DNA of 64,000 bases from Paenibacillus_AB hodogayensis. Lineage in GTDB: Bacteria; Bacillota; Bacilli; Paenibacillales; NBRC-103111. The notes beneath the pieces are model-generated. The model did not search any database and was not told the DNA's origin. It saw nothing but the letters and a program-made list of their open reading frames with translations. The position numbers and the translations under genes are program-made. The DNA lies in contig NZ_BAAAYO010000006.1 in the NCBI RefSeq assembly GCF_039536325.1, positions 186,001 to 250,000 on the forward strand, read 5' to 3'. Of this stretch, positions 51,597 to 59,951 are shown piece by piece (the first letter of the stretch is position 1; each line of letters begins with the position of its first letter).

Positions 51597-51610
51597 CGAA
51601 CAAGCGTTCG
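51597..51610. promoter_or_regulatory. LexA box 2 (perfect)
   Basis: CGAACAAGCGTTCG, a full match to the Gram-positive LexA consensus, just upstream of the yneA -35. Confidence 0.93.
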
Positions 51611-51636
51611 CATGTTCGTATTTTATCGGGAAAAAT

Positions 51637-51650
51637 CGAACTTATGTTTG
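51637..51650. promoter_or_regulatory. LexA box 3 (13 of 14)
   Basis: CGAACTTATGTTTG, one mismatch; overlaps the lexA -35 and so allows autorepression. Confidence 0.8.
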
Positions 51651-51676
51651 TACGAACTCCGGTTCTGTGGTATAAT
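51648..51676 (+). promoter_or_regulatory. lexA promoter
   Basis: TTGTAC, 17-bp spacer, TATAAT. Confidence 0.75.
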
Positions 51677-51713
51677 TTACCCAATATAACATGTCCGTAT
51701 TGGAGTGATGATC

Positions 51714-52334
51714 GTGAGCAAGGTTTCCAATCGCCAACAAGCGATACTCGATTTTATTAAGAACGAAGTGCGCGATAAAGGCTATCCCCCTTCCGTGCGG
51801 GAAATCGGCGAAGCCGTAGGGCTTGCGTCCAGCTCCACGGTTCACGGCCATCTGGACCGTCTGGAAAGGAAAGGGCTCATTCGTAGGGACCCGACGAAGC
51901 CCCGGGCGATCGAGATATTGGGACATGACGATTCGTTGTCCGCCTTCTCTTTCTCTATCGCGCGCGTCCCGCTCATCGGGAAAGTTACCGCCGGGGTGCC
52001 GATTACGGCAACCGAGAACATCGAGGAATATTTCCCGCTTCCCAGCCACTTCGTAGGCGATCATAACGTCTTCATGCTGCGGGTTGTCGGAGAAAGCATG
52101 ATCGATGCCGGCATTCACCATAACGATTACGTCATTGTCAAGCAGCAGCCGACCGCGAACAACGGAGATATCGTCGTGGCGATGACCGAGGACGACGAAG
52201 CGACCGTGAAGACGTTCTACCGGGAACGCGACCATATCCGGCTCCAGCCGGAAAACCCGGCCATGGACCCGATCCGGCTTCGTAACGTCACCATTCTCGG
52301 CAAAGTGATCGGCCTGTTCCGCGATATTCATTGA
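51714..52334 (+). CDS. lexA: LexA repressor
   Basis: 206-aa SOS master repressor. The winged helix is at about 1-65 (VREIGEAVGLASSSTVHGHL), the self-cleavage site is Ala93-Gly94 (VTAGVP), with Ser128 in VVGESMIDAG and Lys166 in EATVKTF as the catalytic dyad. The start is GTG at 51714, 8 bases after GGAG and aligned with B. subtilis LexA; the ATG two codons upstream is too near the ribosome site. Autoregulated through the overlapping LexA box. Confidence 0.96.
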   Translation: MSKVSNRQQAILDFIKNEVRDKGYPPSVREIGEAVGLASSSTVHGHLDRLERKGLIRRDPTKPRAIEILGHDDSLSAFSFSIARVPLIGKVTAGVPITATENIEEYFPLPSHFVGDHNVFMLRVVGESMIDAGIHHNDYVIVKQQPTANNGDIVVAMTEDDEATVKTFYRERDHIRLQPENPAMDPIRLRNVTILGKVIGLFRDIH

Positions 52335-52346
52335 GACAACAGCAAG

Positions 52347-52381
52347 CAGCCCTCCGCATCGAATCGGGAGGGCTGTTTTTA
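52347..52381 (+). terminator. Terminator of lexA
   Basis: CAGCCCTCC / GGAGGGCTG stem followed by TTTTTA. Confidence 0.9.
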
Positions 52382-52433
52382 TATGGATGGAAGCCTGCGG
52401 GTTCGTTCCCACAACACCGCGGACTCTTTCCAA

Positions 52434-52466
52434 CTAAAAAATCCCCTGCCATAAGCATGGCAGGGG
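52434..52466 (-). terminator. Terminator of the yjcZ-type gene
   Basis: Minus-strand CCCCTGCCAT / ATGGCAGGGG stem, then ATTTTTTAG. Confidence 0.9.
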
Positions 52467-52490
52467 GTACTGATGTACAGCGGGCTGCGA

Positions 52491-52613
52491 TTAAATAAAC
52501 GCTCTCGAAATGATTACCAGAAGGATGAAGAGAACAAGGATAACGCCCGTACTCGTCCACAGCCCGCCGCCTCCGCAGCTGAAGCCGCCGCCGAATCCAC
52601 CAACATCAGACAT
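52491..52613 (-). CDS. YjcZ-family sporulation micro-protein (40 aa)
   Basis: Gly-rich head MSDVGGFGGGFSCGGGG, then LWTSTGVILVLFILLVIIS, one membrane helix, and RAFI. This is the layout of the YjcZ/YkzW family of tiny sporulation proteins. AAGGTAGGTGA precedes the ATG. On the minus strand CATACTA upstream (near 52650) fits a forespore sigma G -10, but no matching -35 is clear. Confidence 0.85.
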   Translation of the reverse strand: MSDVGGFGGGFSCGGGGLWTSTGVILVLFILLVIISRAFI

Positions 52614-52990
52614 TTTGTCACCTACCTTCTTTTTAACTACAATCACATAGTATGAGCGAAAATCGAAATGGTTTGGACGAATGCCCTATACGGATAGGAG
52701 CCCTATCGTTCGCAGCACAAAATGTTAGCCAGAAATAGCCTTCCTTTGGTTACGGTATTACGAATTTACGACGTCGAAGCGATCATGTCTGCCTCGTCCA
52801 AGTGAAAAAAAGCGCCTCCGTAGCGTGGAGGCACTTTTTTCAAGGGCTGCTTAATTTAGTTCGAGTCTCGCGATTCGAAAGGAACAATGGTGGTGGCATT
52901 CAGGGGCCCCACCTGCGACAGGTCTTGAATGCGGTAGCATGCCCCAAAAGGATCCCCCCGCTATTGCTTATGCGATAAAGGTTTCCGCTC
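52614..52990. other. Structured intergenic region downstream of glnA
   Basis: 377 bases without a gene. From the right: a nested hairpin (GCATTCA 52896-52902 with TGAATGC 52926-52932, enclosing ACCTG/CAGGT at 52911-52923), then the terminator at 52805-52842, then the presumed promoter of the yjcZ-type gene near 52650. The nested hairpin is not needed for termination and is unassigned. Confidence 0.6.
52805..52842. terminator. Terminator of glnA, A/T runs on both sides
   Basis: Minus-strand AGTGCCTCC / GGAGGCGCT stem followed by T7; the plus strand also has a T-run. Confidence 0.88.
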
Positions 52991-54328
52991 TTAGTACAAC
53001 GTCATGTACTGATCGCGTTCCCAAGCGTGAATCTGGGTGCGGTACATGTCCCACTCGATTTCCTTAAGCTCTACGAAGTGAGAAAGCGCGTGCTCGCCGA
53101 GGGCGTCGCAGATCACTTCGTCGCTCAGCAGCTCGATCAGCGCTTCGCGAAGATCGGCCGGCAAGCTCGGAATGCCTTGATCTTCCCGCTCTTCTTCGGT
53201 CATGACATAGATATTGCGGTCGACCGGGGCCGGCAGCACCGTTTTGTTCTGAATGCCGTCCAAGCCGGCCTTCAGCATAACCGCAAGCGCCAGGTAAGGG
53301 TTGGCCGCCGGATCGGGGTTGCGCACCTCTACGCGGGTGCTTAAGCCGCGGGAAGCCGGTATCCGGATCATCGGACTGCGATTGCTCGCCGACCATGCTA
53401 CGTAGCACGGGGCTTCATAGCCGGGAACAAGCCGTTTGTACGAATTGACGGTCGGGTTTGTGATCGCTGCGAACGCGCGGGCATGCTTGAGCACCCCTGC
53501 CATATAATGGCGGGCCGTTTCGCTCAATCCGAGCTTGTCGCTGTCGTCGAAAAATGAATTCGTGCTGCCCTGGAACAGCGATTGATGGCAGTGCATGCCC
53601 GAGCCGTTGACGCCGAACAGCGGCTTAGGCATGAAGGTTGCATGCAGGCCGTGCTGTCTGGCGATCGTCTTCACGACGAGCTTGAACGTCTGAATCTGGT
53701 CGGCCGCCTTGATGGCGTCCGCATACTTAAAATCGATTTCGTGCTGGCCCGGAGCAACTTCGTGATGGGAGGCTTCGATTTCAAAGCCCATCTCCTCCAG
53801 AGTCAACACGATTTCGCGGCGACAGTTCTCGCCGAGATCGGTAGGCGCCAAGTCGAAGTAACCGCCTTGGTCGTTCAGCTCCGTTGTCGGATTACCCTTC
53901 TCGTCGGTCTTGAACAGGAAAAATTCCGGCTCCGGACCAACGTTCATGGCCGTATAGCCCATATCCTCCGCTTCCTTCAACGCCCGCTTCAGAATGCCGC
54001 GCGGATCGCCAGGGAACGGACGGCCGTCCGGCAAATAGATATCACAGATCAGACGGGCTACGCGATCCTCGGCAACCCAAGGGAAGATGACCCAGGTGGC
54101 CAGATCCGGGTACAAATACATGTCCGATTCTTCGATGCGCACATAGCCTTCAATAGAGGAGCCATCGAACATCATCTTGTTATCAAGCGCTTTTTCCAGC
54201 TGGCTGAGCGGAATTTCCACGTTTTTGATCGTGCCGAGCAGGTCGGTAAATTGCAGCCGAATAAAGCGGACATTTTCCTCTTTGGCAATTCGCAAAATGT
54301 CTTCCTTCGTGTAGTTCGATTGAGTCAT
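52991..54328 (-). CDS. glnA: Glutamine synthetase, type I
   Basis: 445-aa Firmicute-type GS-I alpha. GSSIEGYVRIEESDMYLYPD, PEPEFFLF, the metal and ammonium sites EASHHEVAPGQHEIDF, NGSGMHCHQSLF, KRLVPGYEAPCYVAWS and EVRNPDPAANPYLAL are all conserved. The C-terminal DQYMTLY helix, which carries the glutamine feedback and GlnR-binding features of the Bacillus enzyme, is present. It follows glnR in the standard glnRA operon. Confidence 0.96.
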   Translation of the reverse strand: MTQSNYTKEDILRIAKEENVRFIRLQFTDLLGTIKNVEIPLSQLEKALDNKMMFDGSSIEGYVRIEESDMYLYPDLATWVIFPWVAEDRVARLICDIYLPDGRPFPGDPRGILKRALKEAEDMGYTAMNVGPEPEFFLFKTDEKGNPTTELNDQGGYFDLAPTDLGENCRREIVLTLEEMGFEIEASHHEVAPGQHEIDFKYADAIKAADQIQTFKLVVKTIARQHGLHATFMPKPLFGVNGSGMHCHQSLFQGSTNSFFDDSDKLGLSETARHYMAGVLKHARAFAAITNPTVNSYKRLVPGYEAPCYVAWSASNRSPMIRIPASRGLSTRVEVRNPDPAANPYLALAVMLKAGLDGIQNKTVLPAPVDRNIYVMTEEEREDQGIPSLPADLREALIELLSDEVICDALGEHALSHFVELKEIEWDMYRTQIHAWERDQYMTLY

Positions 54329-54342
54329 CGTACAACTCCTCC

Positions 54343-54759
54343 TTATGACTTATGATTTAAAAACCGCGAAAGCTCGCCTTGAATAAGGGATACTTTACCC
54401 CGGCGATTGCCGGTCAACAGCTCGCGCTTAAGCATCTTGTGCAGCTGCGCGTCGTCCAGCTCCTTGCGCTTCACTCCGGACTGGTCGGTAATAACCGTCG
54501 CGTCCTCGGAGTCTTTGGATACGGGATTAAGCACTTGCTTGATGCCGGCAATGTTGACGCCCTTCTCGATCAGTGCCTTGATCTGAAGCAGCCGTTCCAC
54601 ATCGTTAAACGAAAACAACCGTTGATTGCCATCGGTTCGCGCCGGGACGATCAATTCATGCTGTTCGTAATAACGGATTTGCCGGGCGGTCAGATCAGTC
54701 AGCTTCATGACCGAGCCGATGGAGAACAATGCCATATTACGGCGGATTTCATCGCTCAC
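54343..54759 (-). CDS. glnR: MerR-family nitrogen regulator GlnR
   Basis: 138-aa winged-helix MerR-type repressor of glnRA and other nitrogen genes. SIGSVMKLTDLTARQIRYYEQHELIVPARTDG-type N-terminal DNA-binding region, then NQRLFSFNDVERLLQIKALI, GVNIAGIKQVL, and the C-terminal autoinhibitory helix. The start is GTG at 54759 by comparison with B. subtilis GlnR (MSDNIRRSMPLF), 9 bases after GGAG. It should bind its own promoter at the GlnR box. Confidence 0.93.
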   Translation of the reverse strand: MSDEIRRNMALFSIGSVMKLTDLTARQIRYYEQHELIVPARTDGNQRLFSFNDVERLLQIKALIEKGVNIAGIKQVLNPVSKDSEDATVITDQSGVKRKELDDAQLHKMLKRELLTGNRRGKVSLIQGELSRFLNHKS

Positions 54760-54792
54760 TTTACACCACTCCAACATGTAGAGGATAACTTA

Positions 54793-54821
54793 ATTGTACA
54801 TATCGGACACAAACATGTCAA
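54793..54821 (-). promoter_or_regulatory. Sigma-A promoter of glnRA
   Basis: Perfect TTGACA, 17-bp spacer, TACAAT on the minus strand. Confidence 0.88.
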
Positions 54822-54825
54822 TGCA

Positions 54826-54842
54826 TGTTAGGTTTAATTACA
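54826..54842. promoter_or_regulatory. GlnR/TnrA operator
   Basis: TGTTAGGTTTAATTACA fits TGTNAN7TNACA at all fixed positions and lies just upstream of the glnRA -35, the place of the primary operator in B. subtilis. A second, imperfect half-site overlaps the -35. Confidence 0.88.
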
Positions 54843-54906
54843 GGAAAATCGCAATTATCTTCTGAGCTCGGACTTCACGGTTGAATGCGCCTATCCCCTG
54901 ATTCAC

Positions 54907-56160
54907 TTACAGAAGCTCTTTGTCGATCATATTCGACAAAGCCTTGATGACCCCCCACTTCACATGAGCGTAAGTAAGCCCACCTTGCATGTAAGCGATA
55001 TACGGGGAACGAATCGGCGCATCGGCTGACAGCTCCAGGCTGCCCCCTTGAATGAACGTGCCGGCGGCCATAATGACCGGATGCTCGTATCCCGGCATGT
55101 CCCATGGCTCGGGCACGACGTGGGAATCGACCGCAGCCGCCTTCTGAATGCCTTGCACGAATGCGATCAAATGCTCGGCGCCGGTAAACCGGATTGCTTG
55201 AATCAGATCGGTCCGCTCGTCGTTCCAGCGCGGACTCGTTTCAAAACCAAGCTGCTCGAAAAGCGCCGCGGCGAAGACGCTCCCTTTGAGCGCTTGTCCG
55301 ACAAGATGGGGGGCCAGGAACAAGCCTTGAAAAATGTTTCGCGTCGTGCCTAGCATCGCCCCGACCTCGCCGCCGATCCCCGGCGCCGTATGTCGGTAAG
55401 CGGCCAGCTCGACCAGCTCGCGTCGGCCTACGATGTAGCCCCCTGTCGGCGCCAGTCCACCGCCGGGGTTTTTAATGAGCGAGCCGGCCATCAGATCGAC
55501 GCCGACCTCGGTCGGCTCCTTCTCCTCCGTAAATTCCCCGTAGCAGTTGTCGACGAATACGATCGTCTGCGGCGAAAGAGCCTTCACGAAGCGGACCATT
55601 TCGTCAATTTGACCCACCGAATACGAGGGCCGCCAATCGTAGCCGCGCGAACGCTGAATGCCGACGACCTTGGGAGGGTCGCTAAGAAGCTTGTCCTTTA
55701 AAGCGTCCCAGTCCGGCATACCGTCCTCGGCCAGCGCCAGCTCGCCGTAGCGAACTCCCCAGTCCTGCAGAGAGCCCAGTCCGTCTCCCGGCTTCCCGAT
55801 CACTTTATGCAGCGTATCGTAAGGCTTGCCTGTTATGTACAGCAGCAGATCGCCCGGACGGAGCACGCCGAACAGGGCGGTGCCGATCGTATGGGTGCCG
55901 GAGGCGAAATGCGGCCGGACAAGTCCGGCCTCCGCCCCAAACACTTGGGCATACACCAGATCGAGCACTTCCCGGCCGCGATCGTTGTACCCGTAGCCGG
56001 TCGATCCGGCGAAATGATAGTCGCTTACTTTGTATTTCTGGAAGGCTTCTATAACCTTCCATTGATTGCGGTCCACCCGTTGGTCGATTTCTCTCAGCTT
56101 CGGCTCCGCCTGAGCCTCCGCCAATTCCATAAGCCGGGCGATCTTCTCCGGTACGATCAT
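54907..56160 (-). CDS. ynbB: PLP enzyme YnbB (methionine gamma-lyase/aluminium-resistance family)
   Basis: 417 aa, fold type I PLP enzyme. The PLP lysine lies in MAGSLIKNPGGGLAPTGGYI (about 235), with HFASGTHTIGTALF and FVDNCYGEFTEE as cofactor-binding segments. Labelled both aluminium resistance protein and methionine gamma-lyase family in the literature of this family; the actual reaction is not known here. The ATG follows the hflX stop by one base. Position between hflX and glnR is conserved with B. subtilis. Confidence 0.85.
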   Translation of the reverse strand: MIVPEKIARLMELAEAQAEPKLREIDQRVDRNQWKVIEAFQKYKVSDYHFAGSTGYGYNDRGREVLDLVYAQVFGAEAGLVRPHFASGTHTIGTALFGVLRPGDLLLYITGKPYDTLHKVIGKPGDGLGSLQDWGVRYGELALAEDGMPDWDALKDKLLSDPPKVVGIQRSRGYDWRPSYSVGQIDEMVRFVKALSPQTIVFVDNCYGEFTEEKEPTEVGVDLMAGSLIKNPGGGLAPTGGYIVGRRELVELAAYRHTAPGIGGEVGAMLGTTRNIFQGLFLAPHLVGQALKGSVFAAALFEQLGFETSPRWNDERTDLIQAIRFTGAEHLIAFVQGIQKAAAVDSHVVPEPWDMPGYEHPVIMAAGTFIQGGSLELSADAPIRSPYIAYMQGGLTYAHVKWGVIKALSNMIDKELL

Positions 56161-56161
56161 C

Positions 56162-57478
56162 TCAGTAGCTCTCTCCCTCTTGCTGTATCGCCTCGTGCGC
56201 AATAAACGCCTGAAGCATAGTGCCTTGCTTATCGAACTCGTTGTGCTTCAGTCGGACGTCGAACCGGATATCCTCCCCTTCGACTTCCTGTCCGAGCACG
56301 TCCCCTACGCGGTAGACGAGCGAGATCAAATCTCCGCGTCCGGCAGGAATAACGAAGCTTCTCGTATCCCCCATCAGCCTTTCCTGAACAGCCAGCTTCA
56401 GCCGCTCCATATCGTCGGGTGAAAATGCCGACACCCGCAGCGCCTCGCCTTGACCTCCGAGCCGCAGCTCTCGGCGGTCCTGCTGCAGGTCGGATTTGTT
56501 GAACAGGACGATTGTCGGTTTCCCGTGAGCGCCCAGTTCGCGCAATACGTCGTCGACGACGCGCATTTGCGCATCCTGCATATCGCTGGAGCCGTCCACG
56601 ACGTGAACGATCAGATCGGCCTCGCATACTTCCTCCAGCGTAGCGCGGAAAGCGGCAACGAGATCATGCGGCAGGTTTTGGATAAAACCGACCGTATCCG
56701 TCAGGACGACCTCTTGTCCGTTGGGCAGCTGCAGCGCTCTGGATGTCGGGTCCAGCGTAGCGAACAGCTGGTTCTCGGCATAGACGTCGGCCTGCGTCAG
56801 CCGGTTAAGAAGCGTTGATTTGCCCGCATTCGTATAACCGACGAGCGCGACCTGGAATACGCCGCTTTTTTTGCGTCTGACGCGGTGCAGCTCGCGATGC
56901 CGCTTCACCTCGTGCAGAGAGACGCGCAGCTCATGGATCCGGTTGCGGATGTACCTGCGGTCCATCTCCAGCTTCGTTTCCCCCGGTCCGCGCGTGCCGA
57001 TCCCCCCGCCTAGTCGCGACAAGTTGACGCCGTGGCCGGACAGGCGTGGCAGCAAGTAGCTGAGCTGGGCCAGCTCGACCTGCAAATATCCTTCGCGCGT
57101 TTTGGCTCGCTGCGCGAAGATGTCCAGAATAAGCTGGGTGCGGTCAATAATTTTCAGATCGAGCGCTTGCTCCAGATTGCGAACTTGGGCCCCGGACAGC
57201 TCCTGGTCGAATATAGCCGTATTGGCGCCTAGCGTCTCGGCGACGGCACGGATTTCTTCAACTTTCCCTTTGCCCACAAACCATCTTGAATCCACCGCAT
57301 CCTTCGTCTGCACCATTGAATGAAGCACTTGTACGCCGGCGCTGTCCGCCAGGCGGATCAGCTCGTCGAGCGAATATTGTACCATGTCCTCGGTTAGCCG
57401 TTCGCTTTTCAGCACCAGACTGACCACGACGGCTTTGTCCGTCTGACCATCCGTTACTTCATGCGTCGTTTGCTTCAT
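56162..57478 (-). CDS. hflX: Ribosome-associated GTPase HflX
   Basis: 438 aa. The N-terminal HflX domain (about 15-190, VGKGKVEEIR, GGGIGTRGPGETKLE) is followed by a short coiled coil and a G domain: G1 GYTNAGKST, G3 DTVGF, G4 NKSD, and a C-terminal domain. HflX splits stalled ribosomes in related bacteria. Upstream of ynbB, as in B. subtilis (ynbA). Confidence 0.93.
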   Translation of the reverse strand: MKQTTHEVTDGQTDKAVVVSLVLKSERLTEDMVQYSLDELIRLADSAGVQVLHSMVQTKDAVDSRWFVGKGKVEEIRAVAETLGANTAIFDQELSGAQVRNLEQALDLKIIDRTQLILDIFAQRAKTREGYLQVELAQLSYLLPRLSGHGVNLSRLGGGIGTRGPGETKLEMDRRYIRNRIHELRVSLHEVKRHRELHRVRRKKSGVFQVALVGYTNAGKSTLLNRLTQADVYAENQLFATLDPTSRALQLPNGQEVVLTDTVGFIQNLPHDLVAAFRATLEEVCEADLIVHVVDGSSDMQDAQMRVVDDVLRELGAHGKPTIVLFNKSDLQQDRRELRLGGQGEALRVSAFSPDDMERLKLAVQERLMGDTRSFVIPAGRGDLISLVYRVGDVLGQEVEGEDIRFDVRLKHNEFDKQGTMLQAFIAHEAIQQEGESY

Positions 57479-57574
57479 TCTGCAGCTCCAGCTCCTTTAT
57501 CGTCAGTTCGCCGTACAGAGGCATAAGGCCATTGTACCATATTCCGGCAGCCATTTTGGTAAAGGGCCGCTTTT

Positions 57575-59596
57575 TTAGTATGTCCCCGATCCGGCGGAAG
57601 GCGAGAACGGCAGCTCCAGCTCCACCGTCGTGCCTTCGTTTGGTACGCTGCGGATTTTCAGTTTGCCTTCGTGATTTTCCATAATGTTATGGCAGATCAT
57701 CAGCCCTAGTCCCGTTCCCGTCTCCTTCGTCGTAAAAAAAGGCTGGCCCACCTGTTGAATGAGCTCGTCCGGAATACCGCCGCCCTGATCGGCAATCCGC
57801 ACCAGAAGCCGGTCCCCGGCCTTTGCTGCGCGAATCGTCACCTCGCCTCCATGAGGCATCGCTTCGATCGCATTTTTCAAAATATTGATAAACACCTGCT
57901 TCATCTGGTTCTCGTCGCAGCGGATCGGCGGAATCGGCAATGGCTGCTCGAAGACCAGATGCACCTTGTTCAGAATCGCCTGCGTTTCCAGGAGCGTGAC
58001 CACATGCTCGATGACGATACGCAGATCCGCCTCCCGGAAATTGGCCGGACGGGGCCGCGACAGCAGCAGAAACTCGTTGACGATAAAATTGATGCGTTCC
58101 AGCTCCGTAAGCATGATTGGATAGTACGCTTTATTGGCCTGCTGCTGCGACTGGAGAAGCTGGATGAATCCTTTCAGAGCGGTCAGCGGATTACGGATTT
58201 CGTGAGCCAGCCCGGCTGCAAGCTGACCGGTCACGGCGAGCCGGTCGGAGTTGCGCAGCAGCTCTTCCGCTTTTTTCTGTTCGGTCATATCCTTGGCGAT
58301 CGCATACATCCCTACGATCTGATGGTCGGCGATAATAGGAATATTCGTAACGTGCACAAGCACCGTATGGCTGTCCCGATGAAGCATTCGCAGATCGAGC
58401 TGAACGGGCGCCCCCTTCAATGTCTCGGAGAACGAAGCAAACGCTCGGGAACGGTCCTGCGGATGAATCATTCCGATAAACTGTCCTCTTGTCATCGCAT
58501 CGGCCGGATGACCGAGCAGTTTGGCGGCCGCCGGATTGACGGCGATCAGCTTGCCTCTGCGATCAAACGTGCAGATCGGGTCCGGGTTGTGCTCGATCAG
58601 ATCGGCCGTTTTGCCGTGAAACGTAGGCAGACGGTGGTGCAGCTTGAATTCGTACATATTCAGATCGGCGTCGTGCAGCAAGTCCTCGATACGGGCATCT
58701 CGCTCCGGCCGGGTAGCCGACACGCCGACGGAGAATGATAAAGATACCGGCGCCGCGCCTTCGTGGGGAATAAAGGTTTGCCCGCTGAGCTCGTCCAGCA
58801 GCCTTTGACGGATGTTGCCGAGCCGGACCGTATCCTCGACGACGACGACGAATTCGTCCCCGCCCAGCCGACCGGCGATGCCGTTAAACGGCTTGATCAA
58901 CTGCCGCAAGTAGTCGGCGACCAGCAGAATGACCTTATTACCCACCATATGACCGTATGTATCGTTGATTTGCTTGAAAAAGTTCAGGTCGATCAGGAGC
59001 ACCCGCACCGGATGTCCTTCGTCGATCAGTCTTTGTCCGAACAGCAGTGTCTGCTGCAAGGAAGCGAGCCCAGTCAGCGAGTCGATCATGCTCAGGTGGC
59101 GGTATTCGTTTCGTTCCCGCTCGAGGCTGCGGGTATAGTAGGCCAGAATCGTATAAGCGGCCGCATTGAGCGAGATGAAGAACAAATGGGTGATCCACTC
59201 GCTGTCATGCGAAAATTCGTCGGAGAGATACAGGGTCGTGCCGATCGCAAGCGCGGCTGCAAGAGTATACAGAGGATTGGGAAGGAGGAAGGCGAATAAC
59301 AGCAGCAGCACGTAAGCGATAATCAACGCGACGAACAGATGGTCCGGCCGGGCCGTCGTCATGTACACAAGCAGGGCCAAGCTGCAAAGCGTATAAGCCA
59401 GAACGCGCTGCCTGCTCCAATGAACGGCCGACATCAGCAGCACGGCCAGCAGGCAGGAAGCCGCCATTCCTTCCCAGTCGGGGATCGAATCGACCATCGC
59501 GCTGAGGCCGATAAGCAGGGCAAGTCCCGCAAGCATCGTATCTTTTTTGCGGAATGCGGTTGTCCGAAACGATCGAAATAAGCGCATGACATACAT
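57575..59596 (-). CDS. Membrane GGDEF-PAS-histidine kinase fusion
   Basis: 673 aa. Five or six N-terminal helices (about 20-155) lead to a diguanylate cyclase domain (IDSLTGLA, LIDLNFFKQINDTYGH, intact RLGGDEF about residue 245; no RxxD inhibitory site). A PAS domain follows at about 330-445 (DLIEHNPDPICTFDRRG), then HisKA with AAGLAHEIRNPLTALKGF (His about 467) and a GHKL ATPase (NILKNAIEAM, TGTGLGLMIC). Both output modules look intact, so one protein may make c-di-GMP and phosphorylate a partner. The kinase half resembles sporulation kinases. No response regulator is adjacent. A 300-base structured leader precedes it. Confidence 0.85.
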   Translation of the reverse strand: MYVMRLFRSFRTTAFRKKDTMLAGLALLIGLSAMVDSIPDWEGMAASCLLAVLLMSAVHWSRQRVLAYTLCSLALLVYMTTARPDHLFVALIIAYVLLLLFAFLLPNPLYTLAAALAIGTTLYLSDEFSHDSEWITHLFFISLNAAAYTILAYYTRSLERERNEYRHLSMIDSLTGLASLQQTLLFGQRLIDEGHPVRVLLIDLNFFKQINDTYGHMVGNKVILLVADYLRQLIKPFNGIAGRLGGDEFVVVVEDTVRLGNIRQRLLDELSGQTFIPHEGAAPVSLSFSVGVSATRPERDARIEDLLHDADLNMYEFKLHHRLPTFHGKTADLIEHNPDPICTFDRRGKLIAVNPAAAKLLGHPADAMTRGQFIGMIHPQDRSRAFASFSETLKGAPVQLDLRMLHRDSHTVLVHVTNIPIIADHQIVGMYAIAKDMTEQKKAEELLRNSDRLAVTGQLAAGLAHEIRNPLTALKGFIQLLQSQQQANKAYYPIMLTELERINFIVNEFLLLSRPRPANFREADLRIVIEHVVTLLETQAILNKVHLVFEQPLPIPPIRCDENQMKQVFINILKNAIEAMPHGGEVTIRAAKAGDRLLVRIADQGGGIPDELIQQVGQPFFTTKETGTGLGLMICHNIMENHEGKLKIRSVPNEGTTVELELPFSPSAGSGTY

Positions 59597-59704
59597 GACA
59601 GCATGTTCCCTCCCGTACGGTTGGCGAATAGCGGCAGAATATCCGGCAGCCGCAAGCTAGCTGTAACAAGAACGTAGCTTCTGCGAAGTCTATCTCCCAG
59701 CAAT

Positions 59705-59743
59705 GTGAAAATAAAATAAGCCGCCCCCGAATTAGGGGACGGC
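59705..59743 (-). terminator. Terminator inside the leader of the GGDEF kinase gene
   Basis: Minus-strand GCCGTCCCC / GGGGGCGGC stem followed by TTATTTTATTTTC, about 110 bases before the ATG and downstream of the leader structure. Confidence 0.85.
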
Positions 59744-59782
59744 CGATGGATACAACATTGGCAGCGCGAACGCGAACGTTTC

Positions 59783-59892
59783 AGCAACCCGGCTGCATCT
59801 AGCTCATCGAGCCCTAATCGGTCTGTGCTTCGCGTCCGGCCGATGGACGAGGCGACCTGACTAAGGCGACTCTCCATCTCACAGTTGTTGCT
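59783..59892 (-). ncRNA. Structured leader RNA, riboswitch candidate of unassigned class
   Basis: On the minus strand AGCAAC (59892-59887) pairs with GTTGCT (59788-59783) to close a 110-nt element. Inside are CTGTG/CACAG, GATGGA/TCCATC and GCTC/GAGC helices. The 3' half (GGACGCGAAGC, GATGCAGCCGGGTTGC) resembles the c-di-GMP-I (GEMM) aptamer, but the 5' half lacks GCAAACC and the GAAA loop. With a promoter before and a terminator after, it has the layout of a transcriptional riboswitch. Confidence 0.5.
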
Positions 59893-59905
59893 AGTATCTG
59901 ACAAT

Positions 59906-59934
59906 ACTATACCATAGGTTCACCGCCAGCGAAA
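59906..59934 (-). promoter_or_regulatory. Promoter of the leader and GGDEF kinase gene
   Basis: TTTCGC, 17-bp spacer, extended -10 TGGTATAGT on the minus strand. Confidence 0.6.
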
Positions 59935-59951
59935 CAGGAAATACAACGTTT

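Noticed and set aside
52858..52880. tRNA-like GTTCGAGTC (T-arm motif)
   Set aside because: No acceptor stem, D-arm or anticodon arm can be built around it on either strand.
59783..59892. Firm call as c-di-GMP-I riboswitch
   Set aside because: The 3' half resembles it, but the conserved GCAAACC and GAAA tetraloop of the 5' half are missing, so it is listed only as an unassigned structured leader.
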